DNA of 29,767 bases from a virus: positions 1 to 29,767 of the IMG/VR virus record IMGVR_UViG_3300047547_000318. The stretch is one strand, 5' to 3'. The notes beneath the pieces were generated by a model, which saw nothing but the letters and a program-made list of their open reading frames with translations, searched no databases and was not told where the DNA came from. A program made the position numbers and the translations under genes. How positions within the stretch are numbered: the first letter of the stretch is position 1; every line of letters begins with the position of its first letter. This document shows positions 6,769 through 13,119 of the stretch, in pieces.

Positions 6769-7163
6769 CAACGTGGTTTCAAGACTTTTTTATTTCCAAA
6801 TTTGGAAAACCACAATTTGGCAACCGGGAACAAATAAAACTTCTGCATAATACCCAAGACATAATACTGGGTAAAAAGCCGGTGCAAAGGATAAGCGATT
6901 GGGAAGATGGCTATTTGTACTGGGATGCAGAAAGAGGTGAATGGCCAAAATTTAAGAAGACTATGGATCCACGGTTGCAAACACTAAGCTGGTGCCATTT
7001 AAAGTGCCCGGAATGCCAAAGCAACACAAAATTTGTGGTATGGTTTGATTCTACCCAACAAGAGGATGGTTTTTTAGATTGCGAATGGTGTACACTGGAG
7101 TTTTGCCAGCATGATAATGCAAGCGAGTTTGATGTTTACGTAAAACAGGAGGCAGAGCAATGA
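6765..7163 (+). CDS. Putative zinc-binding early protein
   Basis: A 132-aa protein. Cysteines at residues 77, 81, 84, 106, 109 and 114 include a CPEC (81-84) and CEWC (106-109) pair that could hold one zinc ion. The N-terminal half is Trp/Phe-rich (WFQDFFISKFGKPQFGN, DWEDGYLYWDAERGEW). No catalytic motif is recognised. It overlaps both neighbours by 4 nt and follows another CxxC protein, so the two may act together, but this is inference. Confidence 0.65.
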   Translation: MTTWFQDFFISKFGKPQFGNREQIKLLHNTQDIILGKKPVQRISDWEDGYLYWDAERGEWPKFKKTMDPRLQTLSWCHLKCPECQSNTKFVVWFDSTQQEDGFLDCEWCTLEFCQHDNASEFDVYVKQEAEQ

Positions 7164-7633
7164 GCTGGATTGAAGTACATGAATCTGCTGCTGATACTTT
7201 GCACTGGGTGGTGGGTAAACAGAATTGCCATTTGGATAGGTTTGGAGTGAACCTGCTGTATAAGCTGAAATTTCAGCCGGTGAGTGTGCGGTTGCAACTG
7301 CTGGACCTTTTGGATGAGGATGAGATTGCCAAGGTATTTGCCGACCGCAGCAAGGAGAGATGTGGGCATTTAATGTCGATACTGAACTCTAAACCTGTAT
7401 GGGCTGACAGCGGGGAACCATTTGAATTTAACGACTATGTGTGGATTGATTTGAATATTTCGCCAAGCGGAGCTGCTGATGTTTTGAAGCAACTGAAAAA
7501 AGGAACTTTAAAAGGGATAATGCTGGACAGTTTGGAAAAATTCTTGACCGATCCGCAGCAGGTACGCTACAGTATTGATGAAAACACTCAGTTGAAATTG
7601 ATTGAGGAAGATATGGAGGATGTGGACCTATGA
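7160..7633 (+). CDS. Hypothetical early protein
   Basis: A 157-aa acidic protein of unknown function with short helical segments (SVRLQLLDLLDEDEIAKVF, AADVLKQLKKGTLKGIMLDSL) and an acidic C-terminus (LIEEDMEDVDL). It overlaps its neighbours by 4 nt and lies between a zinc-binding protein and an HNH endonuclease. No motif decides its role. Confidence 0.65.
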   Translation: MSWIEVHESAADTLHWVVGKQNCHLDRFGVNLLYKLKFQPVSVRLQLLDLLDEDEIAKVFADRSKERCGHLMSILNSKPVWADSGEPFEFNDYVWIDLNISPSGAADVLKQLKKGTLKGIMLDSLEKFLTDPQQVRYSIDENTQLKLIEEDMEDVDL

Positions 7634-8262
7634 GAAAGATGTGGACCCAGAGTGAGGTGGACTACCTGATGAACCACTTTGCCAATACGCGCACTTGTGT
7701 GATACAAAAGAACCTGGCACGGAGCTACAGTAGTGTGGCCGGCAAAGCTGCGCTGCTGGGCCTTGTAAAAAGTGCTGAGTTTAAAGCCAGCCATGCCAGT
7801 GGGCGTATGCTGAAAGGTGATATGCGCGGCAAGGAAACTCAGTTTAAAAAGGGAACTGTGCCCGCCAACAAGGGTAAGAAAATGAGTGCGCGGCAGTATG
7901 CGATTGCCAGTGCTACAATGTTTAAGCCCGGGCAGGATCCTAAAAACACTTTGCATGATGGCGCCATAACTGTGCGGACTGACAAACGCGGAGTTAAGCA
8001 CCAGTGGATACGGATTGCAAAAGCCAAATGGGTTCCGCTGCATATGCACAATTACCAGCAGAGCTTTGGGGAAATACCCAAAGGTATGGTGGTGGTTTTT
8101 AAGGACCGGAATACCCTGAATGCCCACCCTAGTAATTTGGCTCTGCTTAGCATGGCGGATAACATGCGCAGAAACACGATACACCAATACCCGGAAGATA
8201 TTAAAAAGGCCATACGGCTTGTAGGAAAACTAAAAAGAACTATTAATGAAAAACAAAATTGA
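7630..8262 (+). CDS. HNH homing-type endonuclease
   Basis: A 210-aa protein with an N-terminal SANT/HTH-like region (WTQSEVDYLMNHF near 5-17, then SSVAGKAALLGLVKS at 34-48) and a C-terminal HNH_3-like nuclease core. The core shows LHMHNYQQSFGEIPKG (H138 and H140), VVVFKDRNTLN (D159, N164) and SNLALLS (N169). This arrangement is typical of free-standing phage HNH enzymes, which nick or cut DNA and spread by homing. The middle section (residues 60-105) is basic and repetitive (QFKKGT...GKK; MFKPGQDPKN), a common linker in this family. It overlaps neighbours on both sides, so it has integrated neatly into the operon. Confidence 0.82.
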   Translation: MRKMWTQSEVDYLMNHFANTRTCVIQKNLARSYSSVAGKAALLGLVKSAEFKASHASGRMLKGDMRGKETQFKKGTVPANKGKKMSARQYAIASATMFKPGQDPKNTLHDGAITVRTDKRGVKHQWIRIAKAKWVPLHMHNYQQSFGEIPKGMVVVFKDRNTLNAHPSNLALLSMADNMRRNTIHQYPEDIKKAIRLVGKLKRTINEKQN

Positions 8263-8491
8263 AGATTTACGAAACCACATGTTTGAGGCGCTGGAACGCC
8301 TTGCAGATGATGATATAATGGATAACCCTGAACTGCGGGAAAAGGAGCTTAAGCGATCCATGGCCATTGCGGAGGTGGGAAAAGTAATTGTAGAAATCGC
8401 TAAAGCTGAGGTTGCATTTATGCGCATTACAGATGCTCCCGGAACCGGATTTATACCCAACAGCAGACAACTGGGAGGTGGGGAAAAATGA
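8246..8491 (+). CDS. Hypothetical helical early protein
   Basis: An 81-aa, mostly alpha-helical, charged protein (IEDLRNHMFEALERLADDDI; ELREKELKRSMAIAEVGKVI; AKAEVAFMRITDA). Function is unknown. The ATG at 8246 lies 17 nt inside the HNH gene, and the end overlaps the next start by 4 nt. Confidence 0.6.
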   Translation: MKNKIEDLRNHMFEALERLADDDIMDNPELREKELKRSMAIAEVGKVIVEIAKAEVAFMRITDAPGTGFIPNSRQLGGGEK

Positions 8492-8742
8492 AGCTCGAAA
8501 CTTTAAAGGCTGCCCTGGGGCACAGGGTGCTTTGGGAAAAATACAACCTGGCAACCGGCAAGGTGGAGCTGCTGCAAGGCACGCTGATCAGCGCGGGTGT
8601 CGCAGAAAATATTGGTAAGGTTGAGTTTGCCGAAATTGAGGAAGCTGCAGGCCGGTGCTGGATTACGACTGCGGAACAAGTGAAAGAAATAGTTCGACAA
8701 GCTCACTATAATAAAGTTGATGGTTCGACAAGCTCACCATAA
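8488..8742 (+). CDS. Hypothetical early protein ending in hairpin repeats
   Basis: An 84-aa protein of unknown function. Residues 1-70 look like a small beta-rich domain (HRVLWEKYNLATGKVELLQGTLISAG). The last residues (VRQAHYNKVDGSTSSP) are encoded by two tandem hairpin repeats (8689-8709 and 8720-8740), so the natural C-terminus may have been altered by the insertions. It is coupled to the preceding gene by a 4-nt overlap. Confidence 0.6.
   Translation: MKLETLKAALGHRVLWEKYNLATGKVELLQGTLISAGVAENIGKVEFAEIEEAAGRCWITTAEQVKEIVRQAHYNKVDGSTSSP
8689..8709. repeat. Constant-loop hairpin repeat (ATAGT/ACTAT stem)
   Basis: Perfect stem ATAGT/ACTAT around TCGACAAGCTC. It is the first of a tandem pair at the 3' end of the 84-aa gene. 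Confidence 0.7.
8720..8740. repeat. Constant-loop hairpin repeat (ATGGT/ACCAT stem)
   Basis: Perfect stem ATGGT/ACCAT around the identical loop TCGACAAGCTC, 10 bp after the previous copy. It shows the same loop with a different stem. Confidence 0.7.
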
Positions 8743-8753
8743 TAAACAAAAAC

Positions 8754-8942
8754 ATGAAAGATAATACTGAGGATCTGTTGCGGAAGATGGCCGCGCTGCA
8801 GGACACGATAGAAATACAAATACCGGTGGAAACTACTGTGGTATTTGGTGAGTTTGAGGACCAGCCCATGCGCAGTGTGTGGAATGATGAAGAGATGGAA
8901 ACTTTAAAAAGCAAGATGCTGGAGCTTGTGGATAGGTTATGA
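8754..8942 (+). CDS. Hypothetical small early protein
   Basis: A 62-aa acidic protein of unknown function (EDLLRKMAALQDTIEIQIPV; NDEEMETLKSKMLELVDRL), with helical ends and a short beta-like centre. It overlaps the next gene by 4 nt (ATGA). Confidence 0.5.
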   Translation: MKDNTEDLLRKMAALQDTIEIQIPVETTVVFGEFEDQPMRSVWNDEEMETLKSKMLELVDRL

Positions 8943-9151
8943 GGTGGAAGGAAAAACCGCGCTTTAATAACGGCGACAGACGTTTGCGCACAGCATTTTT
9001 GTTTTTTCCTAAAACCATTAATGGAGAGACCAGATGGCTAGAAACCGCCAGTTGGATAGAAAAGTATTTTATGTGGGAAGATTTCCCCCGTTTGCCACAT
9101 GAATGGGTGAGTGAGAAATGGCATGAAAATCATGGCGAAAACAAGTATTGA
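8939..9151 (+). CDS. Hypothetical small early protein
   Basis: A 70-aa protein rich in Trp, Arg and Lys (RRLRTAFLFFPKTINGETRW; WIEKYFMWEDFPRLPHEW). Function is unknown. The start overlaps the preceding stop by 4 nt, and its end overlaps the next gene by about 20 nt. Confidence 0.55.
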   Translation: MRWKEKPRFNNGDRRLRTAFLFFPKTINGETRWLETASWIEKYFMWEDFPRLPHEWVSEKWHENHGENKY

Positions 9152-9509
9152 GGCTCCTTTTTATGTTACCATGGACTGGGCCGGGGATCCGATTACTACC
9201 AGAGGTGATGGTTATATTTTTCCGAGGAAAGCTGAAATGATAATTCACGGGCGGTATTACCCTAATGGAAAGATTGGAGAATGGCCTTGTGATCCGGAAA
9301 CAGGGGAACGGCTGCCTGTGTTGCCTATTTCCGTGCAGAAAAAGGTTTTTATAGGTGAATTACTCGTGCGTAAGCTTTGCAAAAGGTTCAATTACTTTGT
9401 GAAATATGACATACTACGAAAAACTAGAGGCAATGACCTCTGCAGACTTATTCGCAATTCGCGCAATTTTATTGGAAGAAAACGTAACTGTAAAACCGGG
9501 AAACACTGA
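9132..9509 (+). CDS. Hypothetical early protein, possibly frameshifted 3' end
   Basis: A 125-aa protein starting MAKTSIEAPFYV; starts at 9111 (GTG) and 9123 (ATG) are also in frame. Residues 1-75 look like a genuine domain (WAGDPITTRGDGYIFPRKAE; GRYYPNGKIGEWPCDPETGE). The tail after about residue 90 is Arg/Lys/Asn-rich and overlaps the next gene by 104 nt in another frame. The true protein may therefore end earlier, or the two frames may be joined by a frameshift. Function is unknown. Confidence 0.45.
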   Translation: MAKTSIEAPFYVTMDWAGDPITTRGDGYIFPRKAEMIIHGRYYPNGKIGEWPCDPETGERLPVLPISVQKKVFIGELLVRKLCKRFNYFVKYDILRKTRGNDLCRLIRNSRNFIGRKRNCKTGKH

Positions 9510-9612
9510 AAACTCAATTCTAAGGCGATTAACTATGAATGGCACAATTATTAATGACATAAATGACATTTTTGAGCAGCGCATTGATGAACTGCGACGA
9601 TTAATGCCATAA
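9406..9612 (+). CDS. Hypothetical small protein, last gene of early operon
   Basis: A 68-aa protein of unknown function (MTYYEKLEAMTSADLFAIRA; DINDIFEQRIDELRRLMP). Its composition is more natural than that of the overlapping frame, supporting it as the real coding frame from about 9406. It is followed by 404 bp without a gene, so it probably ends the early transcription unit. Confidence 0.5.
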   Translation: MTYYEKLEAMTSADLFAIRAILLEENVTVKPGNTENSILRRLTMNGTIINDINDIFEQRIDELRRLMP

Positions 9613-10016
9613 CAAATGCACCAGATGGATTACTTCGAAAAGTAATTGTACATAATGCCAAAATTCCGGGGTGTAAAAAAATTGAAGTAATCGGATCATA
9701 ATGAGGGCTTTAAAATGTAAAAGCCTCATTCGAACTCCAATACAAAGGTCTTATGTTGCAAGGGGTTTGCCAAAAAAGTTAGTTGCTTTTTTACCCTTGG
9801 TTTTGGAAGGGTTGGACAACCAGGATTATCGAGCCATGGGTTGCGTTGTTTTTTATGTGCCATACCCTTAAATGTACCGGCACTTTAAAATATGTAAAGA
9901 TTTTGGGAGAAATGTTTTAAAAGGGCTACATGTGCCAGCTGCGGGGTGTCCTTTTTTTAGAAATGGGGTGAAATGACCTTTGGGCCTACAAACAGTAACA
10001 CTAAAACACAAGACCC
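9613..10016. other. Hairpin-rich non-coding spacer between early and late regions
   Basis: No credible gene is seen. The spacer contains several hairpins: ATTACTT/AAGTAAT with a CGAA loop (9629-9646), AATGAGG...GCCTCATT (9700-9730), AAAAAAG/CTTTTTT (9772-9792), ACCCTT/AAGGGT (9793-9812) and a terminator-like hairpin at 9919-9958. It could hold the end of the early operon, a structured leader or a small RNA. No clear Bacteroidota-type promoter (TTTG, then TAnnTTTG) was found. Confidence 0.5.
9919..9958 (+). terminator. Probable rho-independent terminator
   Basis: Stem AAAAGGGC/GTCCTTTT (one G-T pair) with a 21-nt loop, followed by a run of T. It lies about 60 bp upstream of the secreted-protein gene. 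Confidence 0.5.
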
Positions 10017-10442
10017 ATGAAAAAAATTTATTTTCTGATTGCAGCCCTGGCCTTTGGCCTTGTGGCTACGTTCGCATTTACCGGCGCGGAAAGCACGGCA
10101 AAACACAATGTGCAGGCAAGCTACTACCCTTTTAAAACCGTAACTCCGGTGCTGAAAAGTGGTACAGGAAACGACACGGCAGTAATTACCTGCAGCTACC
10201 TGGCAGAGCAAAATTTTTATATTCCGGTGGATGACAGTACTACCATTACCATAAACACGCCTAAAAACGGTGGCCACTACAGGCTGCTGATTAAAAAAAC
10301 CGTAGCCGGTGTATGCACTTTAACAACCAGTGCCAGCGTAGTAGGTACCACGAGCCCTATAAGCCTTACAGGGAGCACCAACAGCTGGTTTTGGGTGGAC
10401 TTTACCAGTACGGGCAGTGCAACGGTATTGCTGAAACAATAA
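10017..10442 (+). CDS. Small secreted protein (signal peptide)
   Basis: A 141-aa protein with a classical signal peptide: MKK, then a hydrophobic core (IYFLIAALAFGLVATFAF, residues 4-21), then a possible AxS/A cleavage region near TGAESTA. The mature part is Thr/Ser-rich and beta-like (DDSTTITINTPKNGGHYRLL; TGSTNSWFWVDFTSTGSATV), so it is probably exported to the periplasm or cell surface. It is a single-gene unit, with a terminator hairpin before it and another just after it. Function is unknown; a role in host-envelope modification or as an accessory virion protein is possible. Confidence 0.65.
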   Translation: MKKIYFLIAALAFGLVATFAFTGAESTAKHNVQASYYPFKTVTPVLKSGTGNDTAVITCSYLAEQNFYIPVDDSTTITINTPKNGGHYRLLIKKTVAGVCTLTTSASVVGTTSPISLTGSTNSWFWVDFTSTGSATVLLKQ

Positions 10443-10462
10443 CTTTTTAAAAAAACTGATTT

Positions 10463-10494
10463 AAAAATGGCGGCCCTGTGCTGCCATTTTTTAT
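10463..10494 (+). terminator. Rho-independent terminator
   Basis: Stem AAAAATGGCGGC/GCTGCCATTTTT (one G-T pair) with a CCTGT loop and a T-rich tail, 20 bp after the secreted-protein gene. Confidence 0.8.
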
Positions 10495-10598
10495 TTAACT
10501 CAGAAACGGAAATGGGGTGCTGTGCCTTTGCGGAACACGGGTTTTTTATTTAACCCTACAAAGCAATGTGCCTGCAGCTGGGGTGAAAGAATGAAGTG

Positions 10599-10634
10599 AA
10601 AAAAGTGGCTTCGGCAGGCTCAGCCGACTTTTTT
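10599..10634. terminator. Bidirectional terminator built on the constant-loop hairpin repeat
   Basis: A stem of AAAAAAGT, then GGCT, pairs with AGCC, then G, then ACTTTTTT (one bulged base) around TCGGCAGGCTC, a variant of the repeat loop. T-runs follow on both strands, so it can act in both directions. It lies between the secreted-protein and RadC-like units. Confidence 0.6.
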
Positions 10635-10687
10635 CAATTAAATCTTGCACTGGCGCTGTGATACGGCACTAAACGGGGTATGGTAAA

Positions 10688-11170
10688 ATGAAAAAACCTA
10701 ACCATATTCCGCAAATTGAAACACACAACACCCCTGAGATTACGTTGCTGTGTGATGTAAAAAGGCCTGAGTACTACGTGCCCGCCCTTATTAAAAGCAG
10801 CCGCGATGCCTACGAGCAGCTGCAAAAGTTATTTGACCCCAACACCTTTGACATGCAGGAGGAAGCCCTACTGATGGCCCTAAATCGCAGAAACGAGGTG
10901 CTTGCCTTTTTTAGAATGAGCAAGGGCGGCTTAAGTGGCACTGTGATGGACTGCAGGCTAATGTTTACAGCATTGCTGCTTACCCCGAGTGCATGTGCTT
11001 TTATACTCAGCCACAACCACCCCAGCGGCAACCGAAAACCCAGCGATGCCGATATTACCATAACCCGGAAAATAAAACAGGGTGCTGCACTACTGGAACT
11101 TACCCTGCTGGACCACCTGATACTAACCTACGACGGTTACTACAGCTTTGGCGACGAGGGTATGCTGTAG
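10688..11170 (+). CDS. radC: RadC-like JAMM-domain protein
   Basis: A 160-aa protein with the RadC/MPN JAMM signature SHNHPSGNRKPSDAD: metal ligands H109 and H111, with S119 and D122 in the S-x2-D part. An upstream Glu (EEALLMALNRRNEVL, about residue 58 or 59) sits where the family places its catalytic acid. It lacks the N-terminal helix-hairpin-helix region of full-length chromosomal RadC; the core-only length is usual in phages and mobile elements. RadC proteins are predicted metallo-hydrolases whose cellular role is unresolved; a DNA-repair label is traditional rather than proven. It sits in its own unit between terminator hairpins at 10599-10634 and 11187-11221. Confidence 0.85.
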   Translation: MKKPNHIPQIETHNTPEITLLCDVKRPEYYVPALIKSSRDAYEQLQKLFDPNTFDMQEEALLMALNRRNEVLAFFRMSKGGLSGTVMDCRLMFTALLLTPSACAFILSHNHPSGNRKPSDADITITRKIKQGAALLELTLLDHLILTYDGYYSFGDEGML

Positions 11171-11186
11171 CATACAACCTTTGCCT

Positions 11187-11221
11187 AAAAGGGCGCCCGA
11201 AAAAACTGGGTGTCCTTTTTT
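11187..11221 (+). terminator. Rho-independent terminator after radC-like gene
   Basis: Stem AAAAGGGCGCCC/GGGTGTCCTTTT (two G-T pairs), loop GAAAAAACT, followed by T residues. Confidence 0.75.
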
Positions 11222-11254
11222 ATTGCACAAGCGGGAAGGAAGTTTGGAGTAGTA

Positions 11255-11692
11255 ATGAGATGCCTAATTATTGCCATGCTGGCAGCACTTGTGGCCAGCT
11301 GCAACACACAAAAATTTGTAAAACGGCAGCTTGCCCGGCATCCGGAATGGGCGACGGACAGCACTATACTAGTGCAGTGGGATACGGTACATACTGCCAG
11401 CTACCTGCACGATACCACTGTGGTGTGGCGGTTAACGGACAGTACTGATACCCTTACGCTGGACAACGACACGGTGAGGATTACCATAACCCGGTGGCGC
11501 GACAGGGTAAAGGTGGTAACGGTAGTAAAGCCACAGAAAGTACCTTACAGGAAGACCACAACAATTACCCGGAGAGTAACTGTGGCAGAAAAACGCCACT
11601 GGATAAAAGCACTGTGGCAAGAGGGTTGGCAACTGTTTACCCTGCTTGCCGGCACCATAGTTGCCGCGGCAATAATCAGGAATAAGAAATAA
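11255..11692 (+). CDS. Lipoprotein with C-terminal membrane span, candidate unimolecular spanin
   Basis: A 145-aa protein. The ATG at 11255 gives an N-terminal lipoprotein signal: MRC, a hydrophobic stretch (LIIAMLAAL), then lipobox VASC with Cys16. An upstream GTG at 11210 lies in the terminator and is rejected. The periplasmic part is Thr/Asp-rich and beta-like (DTVHTASYLHDTTVVWRL; LTLDNDTVRITITRW) and then basic (YRKTTTITRRVTVAEKRHW). The end is a membrane segment, LFTLLAGTIVAAAII, near residues 127-141, followed by RNKK. A lipid anchor at one end and a transmembrane span at the other is the topology of u-spanins, which join inner and outer membranes during lysis. No endolysin or holin is next to it here, so this is inference from topology. 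It is coupled to the next gene by a 1-nt TAATG overlap. Confidence 0.65.
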   Translation: MRCLIIAMLAALVASCNTQKFVKRQLARHPEWATDSTILVQWDTVHTASYLHDTTVVWRLTDSTDTLTLDNDTVRITITRWRDRVKVVTVVKPQKVPYRKTTTITRRVTVAEKRHWIKALWQEGWQLFTLLAGTIVAAAIIRNKK

Positions 11693-12519
11693 TGCTGGAG
11701 CTGAAGCTAGACAATAATGTATATGAATGCGAGGGCAACTGGAATGAGTTGAGCCGGCGCAAACTTCTGGCATTAATGGAAGTACTGGCAACGCCGGCTA
11801 CTGAAGGAACCCGCATGCTGGGTATTTGCAGCCAAATGCTGCAATTGAAAGGCAACCGGTTGAAAAAGTTTATAAAGCAAACCCCGCCCATATGGATACA
11901 CCACCTATGCACCGATGAACAATGCCTGGGCTGGATTAGAGACCAGGGCGAACTTTTAACAGAATATACCCTCCGCAGCTTTGTACACCGAGGCATACCC
12001 TACCAGGGGCCGCCAAAAAGGATGCTGAGGGTGCCACTGGTGGAAATGATTGCAACCCGAATGGCATTTAAACGGTATTGCGACAACAAAAAAGCCGAAG
12101 CACTGGATGAACTGGTAGCTATACTCTACCGGCCCATAAACCCCTTTTGGTGGTTTAAAATATGGAACAAAAGGTGGACCGGAGACAAAAGGCTGCCATT
12201 GAATGACTGGACACTAAAACGCAGGGTAAAACGATTTGCAAAACTGGCCCCGGCAATAAAGCTGGCCATTTTAAAACAATACACCGGCGCACTGCAGCAA
12301 TTTGAAGACCAGTACCCCATGGTATTTAAAAAAACCGGAGAAGGTGGCGGAGGTGAAGACAAGCGCGGATGGATTAACTTGATGTTTGCCATGAGTGGAG
12401 GCATATTTGGCACACTGGAACAAACTGAAGGCACCGACAGCACCGAAGTATTTATGAAGCTGGAATTTGACATAAAAGAAAGCCTGCGCATAAAAGACCA
12501 AATGAACAAAAAGCGATGA
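11692..12519 (+). CDS. Hypothetical tail-module protein
   Basis: A 275-aa protein opening the tail module. The N-terminal half is helical (ELSRRKLLALMEVLATPATE; MLGICSQMLQLKGNRLKKFI). A Trp/Arg-rich middle follows (INPFWWFKIWNKRWTGDKRL), then a C-terminal section starting at a Gly-rich linker (GEGGGGEDKRGWINLMFAMS). The position before structural genes and tape measure, together with the C-terminal segment WINLMFAMSGG, suggests a tail-assembly or chaperone-like role, but no decisive motif is seen. It overlaps the next gene by 4 nt. Confidence 0.55.
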   Translation: MLELKLDNNVYECEGNWNELSRRKLLALMEVLATPATEGTRMLGICSQMLQLKGNRLKKFIKQTPPIWIHHLCTDEQCLGWIRDQGELLTEYTLRSFVHRGIPYQGPPKRMLRVPLVEMIATRMAFKRYCDNKKAEALDELVAILYRPINPFWWFKIWNKRWTGDKRLPLNDWTLKRRVKRFAKLAPAIKLAILKQYTGALQQFEDQYPMVFKKTGEGGGGEDKRGWINLMFAMSGGIFGTLEQTEGTDSTEVFMKLEFDIKESLRIKDQMNKKR

Positions 12520-13109
12520 TAAACACCTTACCTATAACCCCTGCAGATTACATAAACTTTTTTCGCACTCTGGCGGAATGGCATGTAAACATAGAGCACA
12601 GCGCCGGAGCAGCTGACCGCTTTGTGGTGATAAACGAAGGCATGGTAAACCCATTTAGGGGAATAGACCTGGGCGAGCTGATAAGCAAACAGCGCAGCAC
12701 ACTGCATGTGCGCAAAGCCGGGCAGGATGGAGCCGACGGGCAAAAGCTGCTGATGGTGCTTACAGAATGGGCCAGCGACATGGTGGACAGCAATACCCGG
12801 CCTGCAGAAGCGGTGGACGGAGCATTTTTACTGCTGGGCCGTGTGCAAAGCAAAGACTGGGATGCCCGGAACAATACCTTAAACCTTGCCTACACCACAG
12901 GCCGGGAAATAATGGCATGGATTACAGAATTCTGCGCACTGAACAGCGCCATAATGGAGATAGATACCTTGCAGATAGATCCCATTGGACCCATAACCAC
13001 CGACAACCTCTATGGCTACCGTTTTGATTTTGGATTGAACATAAAGCGGAGCCTGGTTTATAGTAACAGCAACTTTGCAGGTAACGGTCCGGCGAGAGTG
13101 ATAGATTAA
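12516..13109 (+). CDS. Hypothetical tail-module structural protein
   Basis: A 197-aa protein of unknown function in the tail operon. Recognisable segments are ITPADYINFFRTLAEWHVNI at the N-terminus and a C-terminal beta-rich part (LYGYRFDFGLNIKRSLVYSN). The size and position, before the 509-aa protein and the tape measure, fit a tail terminator, tail completion or tail tube-associated protein; this is context only. It overlaps the previous gene by 4 nt and precedes the next start by 10 nt. Confidence 0.5.
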   Translation: MINTLPITPADYINFFRTLAEWHVNIEHSAGAADRFVVINEGMVNPFRGIDLGELISKQRSTLHVRKAGQDGADGQKLLMVLTEWASDMVDSNTRPAEAVDGAFLLLGRVQSKDWDARNNTLNLAYTTGREIMAWITEFCALNSAIMEIDTLQIDPIGPITTDNLYGYRFDFGLNIKRSLVYSNSNFAGNGPARVID

Positions 13110-13119
13110 TTGTAACACC

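Noticed and set aside
11210-11254. GTG start giving a longer lipoprotein
   Set aside because: It lies within the radC terminator and would bury the lipobox behind 15 extra residues; ATG at 11255 fits a lipoprotein signal.
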